Below are positions 1-6,558 of a DNA stretch of 22,839 nucleotides, one piece after another. The notes below the pieces were generated by a model that was given only the letters and a program-made list of their open reading frames with translations, had not been told where the DNA came from and searched no databases. The stretch's first letter is position 1. Every line of letters starts with the position of its first letter. This DNA comes from a virus. Location: the IMG/VR virus record IMGVR_UViG_3300007760_000097, positions 1 to 22,839 of that record. One strand, given 5' to 3'. The position numbers and the translations under genes were made by a program.

Positions 1-297
1 AAAGTTGAAGCCGCTACTGAGTATTTGGATCAAGAAGAACAAGAAGAAGTTGTGGAGGGTCGAGCCGAAATCGGCGACGATCATAGAGAAGCACAGCGCG
101 ATGCTATGCGCGCCGCGAACGATGCTGCGTTGAAGAGTGGAAAAGTAAATAGTTTGTGGCACGGAGTTACGAAAAAAAATATCGACGCTGGCCACCATGA
201 TTCCGACAATCCAAATCCAAAACCGAAAATTGGGCCCCACCAACACCTAATCCAGCGGGCCCGTCGAGAGGCCCGCGCACCGTCACTAGAAAAATAA
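1..297 (+). CDS. C-terminal end of an unidentified structural-module protein (partial)
   Basis: The reading frame is open from the first base, so the gene begins upstream of the window; only about 98 residues are visible. The fragment is very hydrophilic: a Glu-rich start, a run rich in Asp, Arg and Ala, then a basic Pro/His/Arg tail ending in Ser-Leu-Glu-Lys. No catalytic motif, membrane segment or recognisable domain is visible. It stops 12 bases before the prohead core gene. In T4 the genes before 21 are 20 (portal), 67 and 68, so this could be the tail of the portal protein or a small core protein; the fragment does not decide this. The last 45 bases are unusually GC-rich and contain a perfect inverted repeat. 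Confidence 0.55.
   Translation, partial: KVEAATEYLDQEEQEEVVEGRAEIGDDHREAQRDAMRAANDAALKSGKVNSLWHGVTKKNIDAGHHDSDNPNPKPKIGPHQHLIQRARREARAPSLEK
255..276 (+). other. GC-rich inverted repeat at the end of the first gene
   Basis: GCGGGCC (255-261) and GGCCCGC (270-276) form a perfect 7-bp stem with an 8-base loop, inside the last codons of the partial gene and about 20 bases before the Shine-Dalgarno of the next gene. No U-tract follows, so it is not an ordinary intrinsic terminator. It could stabilise the RNA end or tune readthrough and translation of the next gene; it could also be chance in a GC-rich patch. Confidence 0.35.
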
Positions 298-309
298 GGA
301 CTATAACAA

Positions 310-2001
310 ATGGCAAAAACATTTACTAAATTCAGAAGTGATCTTGACGAAGATATTTTAAGTCTCTTGGAAGATGATGAAACTGAACTCAAGGTTCAGG
401 CTAAGACACCAGGTGTGGCTGCTAGTCTTCCTACGGACGAGGATGAATTGGAAGATGATGATTATGCCGAATGGGAAACCGTAGATGCAATTCCTCAGAC
501 ATATGTTAGAGGTAAGAATGGTACAGTAACTCATCATGATGAGGGTGTGGGACAAAAAGGTGCAGAGATTCCAGAAGCCGAAATGGCAGAGGATTTAGAT
601 GAAGCCGATGAAATTTCGGAGGTACTTAATCAAGATGATATACATGAACCTGGGTCAAGGGCAAATCAAGACACCAAGACTCTTGAACTTAATGATAGAA
701 TTCGCCAACGTTCTCCGGAATACCGTAGGGAGCAGGCGGCCAAGAAGAAAAGGCGGGATGCTGAACGGGCCGCAGAGAAGGCCGATCCAGGAGGAATCAA
801 ACGAGGCAATGCTGAGAGACTTGCCAAGGCGAAGGCCGACGCGGCTCGCCGCAAGAAGGAGCGCCTAGCAGCAAAAAAGTCTGGTAAGGAAGTACCATCC
901 CCTTATACTGCTCATGCTGGGACTGACCGGGCCCGCCCCGCTGCGCCGAGAAAATCTAGGGCCGGGCTGGCCAGCGACTACACCCCCGACAATCATGGGG
1001 AGGCTCTTGATGAGACAGATAGCCTGCACCCCGACGACCTAAAACGTGTTAACAAAACTCATCCAGGTAGCCCTCAATCTCGGGCCAAAACACGGGCCGA
1101 ATATGATGCTCCACGGACCAGGGGTGATGTGGGGGACGATATTAATAGAGCAAAAGAAATTAAACGCTTAAAAGCAGCACGAAGAGCCCGCGAGTTGGCA
1201 TCTGATTACACCCCCGACCATGGGGAGACTCTCGGTGAAGAGGAAACCATCAATGAACTTTCCAAGAAGACATTGGCCAGCTATATTCAAAAGGCTGTCG
1301 GTGATATAGGTGTTAACAATCGAGTCAAAGGGCATCGAGGCGGGGTGAGTAGGGGAGTGGAAATGGCCACAGGCAAAACTGCTCCTAAGGGCCCAAGCAA
1401 TAAAAGAATTAACCGAGAATTACTAAATCGTAACGCAGGGGTTGCTCAGGCTCTCAAAAAATTACTTAAACAAGGAGATGAGATCCTTGATCATGATGAA
1501 ACATTTGCAGAAGCAAATGAGGTAATTTTCACCAAAAAAGAAAAAAAGGCCGCAGCCAAAAGAGCAAAAAAGAATAGAAAGACTCGGGCAGATAAAAGAA
1601 AGGCCAATGAACCTGATGATTCTGATTATGACAAGGGAAATTATCCTGGATACTGGGGCCGCAAGCCAGATGGTTCACCTGCGGACGAAGATTATCACCC
1701 AAGCTTTAAAGAATTTCGAGATAGTTTTAAAGAAGAGCCTGTGTATGAAAATGTAATGGACAGCCTAAAGAAGATTGTTTCTAGGAATCAAAAATCAAGC
1801 CTGACCTTTGAGGATGGAACGGGAACTGATGTTGATCCAAAACAGGCAACTAATATTTTGCAAGTATATGGTGCGCTTAGTAAAAATAATCAACCTAAAA
1901 TGGCTGCTATGATAGCTAAAGATGGTGCGGGATTTTCTAAGGCATTAAGTTTCGCCCAATCTCATGATGGTGAGTCTCATCTCGCCACAACCGAACTTTA
2001 A
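310..2001 (+). CDS. Prohead core/scaffold-type protein upstream of gp21
   Basis: This 563-residue protein is highly charged, with alternating acidic and Lys/Arg/Ala-rich tracts and almost no hydrophobic core until its C-terminal third. No signal peptide or membrane segment is present. Its position directly before the prohead protease and gp22 matches the prohead core genes (67/68) of T4, which are removed by gp21 during head maturation; marine T4-like phages often carry a longer protein here. A segment near residue 315 reads ELSKKTLASYIQKA, a motif I associate with these marine core proteins (recall, not a search). The last 90 residues look like a small folded domain. A 14-15 residue motif is repeated near residues 221 and 297. 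TAAGGA at 294-299 is a plausible ribosome site. Function is inferred mainly from position and composition. Confidence 0.6.
   Translation: MAKTFTKFRSDLDEDILSLLEDDETELKVQAKTPGVAASLPTDEDELEDDDYAEWETVDAIPQTYVRGKNGTVTHHDEGVGQKGAEIPEAEMAEDLDEADEISEVLNQDDIHEPGSRANQDTKTLELNDRIRQRSPEYRREQAAKKKRRDAERAAEKADPGGIKRGNAERLAKAKADAARRKKERLAAKKSGKEVPSPYTAHAGTDRARPAAPRKSRAGLASDYTPDNHGEALDETDSLHPDDLKRVNKTHPGSPQSRAKTRAEYDAPRTRGDVGDDINRAKEIKRLKAARRARELASDYTPDHGETLGEEETINELSKKTLASYIQKAVGDIGVNNRVKGHRGGVSRGVEMATGKTAPKGPSNKRINRELLNRNAGVAQALKKLLKQGDEILDHDETFAEANEVIFTKKEKKAAAKRAKKNRKTRADKRKANEPDDSDYDKGNYPGYWGRKPDGSPADEDYHPSFKEFRDSFKEEPVYENVMDSLKKIVSRNQKSSLTFEDGTGTDVDPKQATNILQVYGALSKNNQPKMAAMIAKDGAGFSKALSFAQSHDGESHLATTEL
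970..1239 (+). repeat. Two imperfect copies of an ASDYTPD..HGE..L.E coding repeat
   Basis: Copy one is at 970-1014 and copy two at 1198-1239. Both encode Ala-Ser-Asp-Tyr-Thr-Pro-Asp followed by His-Gly-Glu, a Leu and a Glu. The 12 bases TACACCCCCGAC (979-990 and 1207-1218) and CATGGGGAG (994-1002 and 1219-1227) are identical in both copies, but flanking codons and one Asn insertion differ. This is an old internal duplication, not a recent slippage event. Each copy ends near an LxE tripeptide (LDE, LGE), which resembles the gp21 cleavage consensus. Confidence 0.6.
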
Positions 2002-2020
2002 ATTTTAGAGAGTATCCAAA

Positions 2021-2668
2021 ATGAAACTTATAACAGAACATATAGAAGACATCGAATATATCGTAGAAGAATCTGCCGGTGAAAAGAATCATTTCATCAA
2101 AGGGATTTTTATGCAAGCTGAACAGAAAAACCGAAATGGTCGAGTGTATCCTATATCCACTTTAAGAAAAGAAGTAAAGCGATATGGTGATACATATGTT
2201 AAAAATAATCGAGCATTTGGTGAACTTGGGCATCCAGATGGACCAACTATTAATCTTGAACGAGTTTCACACATGATTACAAGCCTCGAAGAAGATGGCT
2301 ATAACAACTTTATTGGCAAAGCAAAGGTTATGAATACGCCTAATGGAAATATTGTAAAGAATTTGATGAAAGAGGGCGCCAAGTTAGGTGTATCTTCACG
2401 CGGCATGGGTTCTTTAAAGTCCTTGGGGGGATCAAATATTGTACAAGATGATTTCTATCTTGCAACTGCCGCAGATATTGTTGCAGACCCTTCTGCTCCA
2501 AATGCATTCGTTGAAGGCATCATGGAAGGAAAGGAATGGGTCTGGGACAATGGACGTTTGAAAGAGCAGGAAATTTCCAATTATAAAAGAACAATTGACA
2601 CCACACCTCAAAAGCAGTTAGAAGAGCGAAAGTTAGAAATTTTTAAGGATTTTCTTTCAAAATTATAA
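2021..2668 (+). CDS. 21: Prohead core protease gp21
   Basis: This is the T4 gp21 serine protease family (MEROPS S80), which sits inside the immature prohead and trims scaffold and capsid proteins after (L/I)xE sites before DNA packaging. At 215 residues it matches the T4 protein (about 212). Visible family blocks are NRNGRVYP (38-44), GELGHPDGPTINLERVSH (67-84) and LGVSSRGMGSL (122-132). His84 or His71 and Ser125/Ser126 are the natural catalytic candidates, inferred from conservation. It lies between the core protein and gp22, as in T4. The ribosome site before ATG 2021 is weak (AGAG), which fits a catalytic component needed in low copy. Confidence 0.93.
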   Translation: MKLITEHIEDIEYIVEESAGEKNHFIKGIFMQAEQKNRNGRVYPISTLRKEVKRYGDTYVKNNRAFGELGHPDGPTINLERVSHMITSLEEDGYNNFIGKAKVMNTPNGNIVKNLMKEGAKLGVSSRGMGSLKSLGGSNIVQDDFYLATAADIVADPSAPNAFVEGIMEGKEWVWDNGRLKEQEISNYKRTIDTTPQKQLEERKLEIFKDFLSKL

Positions 2669-2672
2669 AAAT

Positions 2673-2695
2673 GATAAATAGAGATAGAATAAATA
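2673..2695 (+). promoter_or_regulatory. Candidate late promoter elements before gp22
   Basis: Two NATAAATA matches lie between gp21 and gp22: GATAAATA at 2673-2680 and AATAAATA at 2688-2695. T4 late promoters are TATAAATA, and NATAAATA has been described for marine T4-like cyanophages. The second is 22 bases before the gp22 start, similar to the exact copies elsewhere here. AT-rich spacers produce such matches by chance, so these are weaker calls than the exact sites. Confidence 0.45.
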
Positions 2696-2717
2696 TCTCA
2701 CTTTAGGAGAACTGAAC

Positions 2718-3950
2718 ATGGCAACTCAAACAGAAATCTTACAAGAAGGGGAACTTGTTACTGAGGCGGGTGTGGCTACCCCCGGAAACTCTTCCTTTCC
2801 TAGAGAAGGCTCAACCCCAGGGAAAGCAAATGCTCCCAAGGCAAAGGCTAAGGTTGGACCACTTCCTCCTGTTACGACAGATCCTGAAGTGAGAAATAAG
2901 GATGCTGCTAAGGTTGCACATCAAACTAAAAAGGCCGCTGAGCCACAAGATGCCAAAAAGACTGGCGACCAAACAGCGGATAAGTTAAAAGAAGATGAAG
3001 ATCATGATGGTGCCGAGTTGGTAGAGGGTGAAGATGTTCCTCTCACTAAAGCTGGCATGGCCATGGCCATTTTCGACGCACTACGCGAAATGGATAAAGA
3101 TGATTTGGAAGCTTCTTTTGGTAATATTGTAAATGCTATCTACGAGCAGCCAGAAGAAGAAGAGGATATTGATGTTTCTGAAATCGAAGAAGAGGTTGCT
3201 GAAGATCGACAGCCACGATATATTTCAGCCGAAGATATTGACCTTTCTGATGATTTAGGTGCAATGACACAAGACGAAGACCTGTCGGAAGAGTTTAAGG
3301 GTAAGGCTAAAATCATTTTTGAAAGTGCTGTTGTTGCTAAGGTTAATGAAGAGATTGATCGACTTGAGGAAGATTATCGAGCAGAGTTGGTTGAGGCCAT
3401 TCAAACAATTTCTGAAGATCTTTCAAAGAAGGCCGATGATTATCTGACTTATGTAGTCAAGGAATGGATGGAAGAAAATGAATTGGCTGTTGAACGCGGT
3501 CTCAAGACTGAGGTTACAGAAGATTTCATTCAAGGGCTAAAGGATTTGTTCCAAGAACATTATATCGATCTTCCTGAAGAACAAGTAAATGTTGCAGAGG
3601 CTTTGGCTGATAAGGTAGATACTCTAGAAGCCGCTCTAAACGAAGCCATTGAATCTAACATTGAACTCAATAACGGACTTAGCGATTATAAGAAATTTGA
3701 GGTGTTAGCAGACCTTTCTGATGGTTTGGCTGATACTGAAATTGAAAAACTCCGCAGTCTTGCTGAAGGGGTTGAGTATGAAGACGAAGATCAATATACA
3801 GCGAATTTAATGACCATACGAGATAATTATTTTCCAAAAGCGCCGCGAGAAAGTATCGAAGAGACAGTCGAGGAAGGTGGTCTTCTAAATGAAGATATTT
3901 CCCCAGTTATGGCTGCCTATTCAAATGCACTAAAAAGAACTACCAAATAA
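2718..3950 (+). CDS. 22: Prohead scaffold protein gp22
   Basis: This is the major internal scaffold around which gp23 assembles; it is later degraded by gp21. The 410-residue protein is strongly acidic. An N-terminal Lys/Ala/Pro-rich unstructured part (1-90) is followed by acidic runs (145-190) and a long helical region with the typical gp22 sequence: LSEEFKGKAKIIFESAV (189-205), DYLTYVVKEWMEENELA (241-257), then GLKDLFQEHYI (273-283). T4 gp22 is about 270 residues; marine homologues are longer, mostly from added N-terminal sequence. Acidic (L/I)xE tripeptides, the gp21 target consensus, are frequent. AGGAG at 2705-2709 is a good ribosome site, and it lies directly between gp21 and gp23 as in T4. 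Confidence 0.88.
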   Translation: MATQTEILQEGELVTEAGVATPGNSSFPREGSTPGKANAPKAKAKVGPLPPVTTDPEVRNKDAAKVAHQTKKAAEPQDAKKTGDQTADKLKEDEDHDGAELVEGEDVPLTKAGMAMAIFDALREMDKDDLEASFGNIVNAIYEQPEEEEDIDVSEIEEEVAEDRQPRYISAEDIDLSDDLGAMTQDEDLSEEFKGKAKIIFESAVVAKVNEEIDRLEEDYRAELVEAIQTISEDLSKKADDYLTYVVKEWMEENELAVERGLKTEVTEDFIQGLKDLFQEHYIDLPEEQVNVAEALADKVDTLEAALNEAIESNIELNNGLSDYKKFEVLADLSDGLADTEIEKLRSLAEGVEYEDEDQYTANLMTIRDNYFPKAPRESIEETVEEGGLLNEDISPVMAAYSNALKRTTK

Positions 3951-3953
3951 ATA
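3946..3953 (+). promoter_or_regulatory. Candidate late promoter before gp23
   Basis: AATAAATA (one base from T4 TATAAATA, matching NATAAATA) overlaps the gp22 stop codon and lies 28 bases before the capsid gene start. The highly expressed capsid gene would be expected to have its own late promoter. Confidence is moderate because the first base is not T. Confidence 0.5.
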
Positions 3954-3981
3954 GGTATCACAAACAAGGAGAAACAAATAA

Positions 3982-5391
3982 ATGCTTCTTTCTGAAGAAC
4001 TTCAAAAGAAATGGCAGCCAGTTCTCGACCATGAGTCTCAAGAGCCGATTACAGACCCACTAAAGAGATCCGTGACTGCTACCCTCCTCGAAAACCAGGA
4101 GCAGGCTCTTCTATCCGGTCAGGCCGGTGAAGGGCGTGGTCTTCTTTCCGAGTCCCCCATAAACGTAACCGGCGGCTCTACAGATGCTGGTGTTGGTGTT
4201 GATAACTACGATCCCGTTCTTATCAGCCTAGTTCGACGCGCAATGCCTAATCTTATTGCGTATGACATTTGTGGTGTGCAGCCAATGACAGGCCCAACCG
4301 GCCTCATCTTTGCAATGCGTGCCTCTTATGCAAATAGCACACTTCGTGATCCGGGCGACACCAATGCTGGTGGCTTTGGTCCTGGTGCTGATCCAAACTC
4401 AGGTCCATCAAGCGGTAAGCCCCATGAAGCTCTATACTGGGAAGCCAACACGGCCTTCTCTGGTGCTGGAACTCAGACTGGCCAGGCTGCTAATGCTGCT
4501 AGTTCAACTACTGGTACTAGTATGTCCACATCTAGTGCAGAGACCCTAACTGGTGATGCATTTCCTCAGATGGGCTTCGTCATCGACAAGGTGTCTGTTA
4601 CTGCTGGTTCCCGCGCACTCAAGGCTGAATACAGCATTGAGCTTGCACAAGACTTGAAGGCAATTCATGGTCTTGATGCAGAGACTGAGCTTGCGAACAT
4701 TCTTTCGGCTGAAATTCTTGCAGAAATCAACCGTGAAGTTGTTCGTACTGTTGTCCGACAAGCCAGAGAGGGTGGGCAGCAAGGTCTTGCTTCGGCTGGC
4801 ACATTCAACCTTGATGTTGATGCAAATGGTCGTTGGAGTGTTGAGAAGTTCAAGGGTCTCATGTTCCAGATTGAACGTGAAGCAAATATGATTGCTAGGG
4901 ATACTCGTCGCGGCAAGGGGAACATCATTATTTGTTCCTCAGACGTTGCGTCTGCTCTTAGCATGACAGGTTCACTTGACCATGCTCCGGCACTCAAGGA
5001 CAACCTGAACGTTGACGATACTGGCAATACCTTTGCTGGTGTTCTAAACGGCAAGTATAAGGTTTATATCGATCCTTATCATAATGGTGGAGCGTCTGCT
5101 GCGGGATCTGCTGGCGGCTTTGCGTCACACACCGACTATGCTGTTGTTGGTTATCGTGGGTCTTCGGCCTATGATGCTGGTCTGTTCTATTGCCCATATG
5201 TTCCGCTCCAGATGGTGCGTGCAGTTGGCGAGAATGACTTCCAGCCAAAGATTGGATTCAAGACTCGGTATGGCCTTGTCAACAATCCTTTCGCGACCGA
5301 AAATGGATTGGGCGCGATTGATGCGACTAATCCAGGTAGCGCAGATCAGAACATCTACTATCGTAGACTTTTGATCACAAACCTACTCTAA
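3982..5391 (+). CDS. 23: Major capsid protein gp23
   Basis: This is the HK97-fold hexamer subunit of the T4-like head. The family signature is clear: LVRRAMPNLIAYDICGVQPM (83-102) followed by TGPTGLIFAMRA. A variable Gly/Ser/Thr-rich insertion lies around residues 120-185, then a conserved stretch ending in AEILAEINREVVRTV. At 469 residues it is shorter than T4 gp23 (521) and similar to marine homologues. The N-terminal delta domain (1-57) ends in LLSE (54-57), matching the gp21 cleavage consensus, so the mature protein probably begins at Ser58. AAGGAG lies about 10 bases before the ATG. A strong terminator follows the stop. Base composition is more GC-rich than most neighbours, fitting a very highly expressed gene. 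Confidence 0.97.
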   Translation: MLLSEELQKKWQPVLDHESQEPITDPLKRSVTATLLENQEQALLSGQAGEGRGLLSESPINVTGGSTDAGVGVDNYDPVLISLVRRAMPNLIAYDICGVQPMTGPTGLIFAMRASYANSTLRDPGDTNAGGFGPGADPNSGPSSGKPHEALYWEANTAFSGAGTQTGQAANAASSTTGTSMSTSSAETLTGDAFPQMGFVIDKVSVTAGSRALKAEYSIELAQDLKAIHGLDAETELANILSAEILAEINREVVRTVVRQAREGGQQGLASAGTFNLDVDANGRWSVEKFKGLMFQIEREANMIARDTRRGKGNIIICSSDVASALSMTGSLDHAPALKDNLNVDDTGNTFAGVLNGKYKVYIDPYHNGGASAAGSAGGFASHTDYAVVGYRGSSAYDAGLFYCPYVPLQMVRAVGENDFQPKIGFKTRYGLVNNPFATENGLGAIDATNPGSADQNIYYRRLLITNLL

Positions 5392-5411
5392 TACAGTAAG
5401 TTTGTCGCAAT

Positions 5412-5448
5412 AAAAAAAGGGCATCCTCTTCGGGGGGTGCCCTTTTTT
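5412..5448 (+). terminator. Intrinsic terminator with UUCG tetraloop after gp23
   Basis: A 10-bp stem (5419-5428 with 5433-5442, two G-T pairs) is capped by CTTCGG, the exceptionally stable cUUCGg tetraloop. It is preceded by seven A and followed by six T, so it could form on both strands, but the T-run after gp23 gives the working direction. It should end gp23 transcripts just before the next late promoter. Confidence 0.95.
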
Positions 5449-5458
5449 AGGTTTGTGT

Positions 5459-5466
5459 TATAAATA
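5459..5466 (+). promoter_or_regulatory. T4-type late promoter (exact TATAAATA) before the tail tube gene
   Basis: An exact TATAAATA lies 18 bases before the tail tube start codon and 10 bases after the gp23 terminator T-run. The gp55 sigma factor encoded in this window is the expected recogniser. The AAGGAG ribosome site lies between this element and the ATG. Confidence 0.85.
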
Positions 5467-5484
5467 TAGATATAAGGAGATATT

Positions 5485-5994
5485 ATGCCAGAGCCGACTA
5501 ATAAAAATTTTCTATCCCCCGTTGGATTTAGATTTTCAATCGAACGCTTACCTCATGTCAATTGGTTTGCTCAATCCACAAATTTACCTGGAGTCACTTT
5601 AGGTAGAATTGATATGCCGACCCCTTTTGTCGATGTAAATGTTCCAGGAGATAAGTTAGATTTTGAAGATCTAAACATTAGATTTAAAGTAGACGAAGAC
5701 TTGAAAAATTGGGAAGAAATTCAAAAGTGGATTTTTGGTTTAGGTTTTCCTGAAAGCTTCGATCAGTATGACAATTTGATTGATTCTGCCCGACCGGGTC
5801 AAGATGCAAGATATTCTGATGCCACAATGCATATCTTAAATAGCAACATGAATCTAAATTATGAGGTACACTTTAGAGATTTATATCCAACCTCTGTATC
5901 ATCTTTACAGTTTGATTCTACCGTTAGTGATATTGATTATGTTACTGCGGATGCTACCTTTCGTTATCTTTTATATGAATATAAAAAGGTATGA
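5485..5994 (+). CDS. 19: gp19-family tail tube protein
   Basis: This 169-residue protein matches the T4 gp19 tail tube monomer family (163 residues), which stacks in hexameric rings to form the DNA channel inside the contractile sheath. The visible pattern is an N-terminal strand region (FRFSIERLP), a TNLPG turn (32-36), a GDKLDFEDLNIRFKVDED block (54-71), a WIFGLGFP helix region (83-90), and a C-terminal YEVHFRDLYPTSVSSLQF block that corresponds to the gp19 GLWPTNVGELQL region. In T4, gene 19 lies before gene 20; here a member lies after gp23 under its own late promoter. It may be the sole tube protein, moved, or a paralogue, since the region upstream of the portal is outside this window. 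Confidence 0.85.
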   Translation: MPEPTNKNFLSPVGFRFSIERLPHVNWFAQSTNLPGVTLGRIDMPTPFVDVNVPGDKLDFEDLNIRFKVDEDLKNWEEIQKWIFGLGFPESFDQYDNLIDSARPGQDARYSDATMHILNSNMNLNYEVHFRDLYPTSVSSLQFDSTVSDIDYVTADATFRYLLYEYKKV

Positions 5995-6006
5995 TTCGTT
6001 TTCCCC

Positions 6007-6034
6007 TTGACAAAGTGTGATTTCGTGCTATAAT
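6007..6034 (+). promoter_or_regulatory. Consensus sigma70 promoter driving uvsY
   Basis: TTGACA at 6007-6012 and TATAAT at 6029-6034 are both perfect consensus, separated by 16 bases. TGC before the -10 adds an extended -10 TGn element. The start codon of uvsY is about 30 bases downstream. This host-type promoter fits early or middle transcription of the recombination module, in contrast to the late promoters around it. Confidence 0.88.
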
Positions 6035-6065
6035 AAGTATAATTATATCATTGGAGCGGTGCAAT

Positions 6066-6509
6066 ATGAAGATGGAAGAAATTGAAGAGGCATGGTCTAA
6101 CGATTGTGGTATGGATGATACTGAACTAGATATGGAATCTATTAAGATTCCTCAGTTGCACAATAAGTATCTTAAAATCTATAACCGTGAAAATATTCTG
6201 CTTCGTAAAATGAAATACTCCCATAAACAATTGGAGCGAGATAAGTTTGAATACTATTCGGGTAAAATGGATCAATCTGAGTTGGAAGATCGCGACTGGA
6301 AACAATTTGACCATCGCCTTCTAAAGCAAGATGTTCCTAGGTATATGGAAAGTGATGTTGATTTGATCAACGTTTTAATTAAGCTCGATCAACAACAAAG
6401 TAAAGTTGATTATCTTAAAGCTATTATATCATCAATCAATAACCGAAGCTTTAACATCAATAATGCTATTAAGTGGCGCCAATTTATAAACGGAATAGGT
6501 CAACTGTAA
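6066..6509 (+). CDS. uvsY: UvsY recombination mediator
   Basis: UvsY loads the UvsX recombinase onto gp32-coated single-stranded DNA during recombination-dependent replication and repair. At 147 residues it is close to T4 UvsY (137). It is highly charged and helical, with the family's central DKFEYYSGKMD block (T4: ARLDYYSGRGD), a following acidic stretch and a C-terminal helix ending in a conserved I..R.F.I.....WR-type segment. ATG 6066 is chosen because GGAG (6053-6056) lies nine bases before it; a TTG at 6051 in the same frame would overlap that ribosome site. The neighbour uvsW follows after 49 bases, as in T4-like phages. Confidence 0.9.
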   Translation: MKMEEIEEAWSNDCGMDDTELDMESIKIPQLHNKYLKIYNRENILLRKMKYSHKQLERDKFEYYSGKMDQSELEDRDWKQFDHRLLKQDVPRYMESDVDLINVLIKLDQQQSKVDYLKAIISSINNRSFNINNAIKWRQFINGIGQL

Positions 6510-6558
6510 AACATCTACATTATATGTAGTATAACGCAAGCAGTAGAAAGTTATCCAA

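Noticed and set aside
81-392. A 103-codon minus-strand open frame near the window start
   Set aside because: It crosses two + strand genes and shows a low-complexity Ser/Trp/Arg composition expected of a shadow frame.
599-868. An 89-codon + strand frame inside the prohead core gene
   Set aside because: It is overlapped completely by the larger charged protein; its Arg/Pro-rich sequence comes from reading Lys/Glu codons out of frame.
6515-6529. Palindrome CTACAT/ATGTAG between uvsY and uvsW
   Set aside because: A 6-bp AT-rich stem with a 3-base loop is weak and common by chance in such a spacer.
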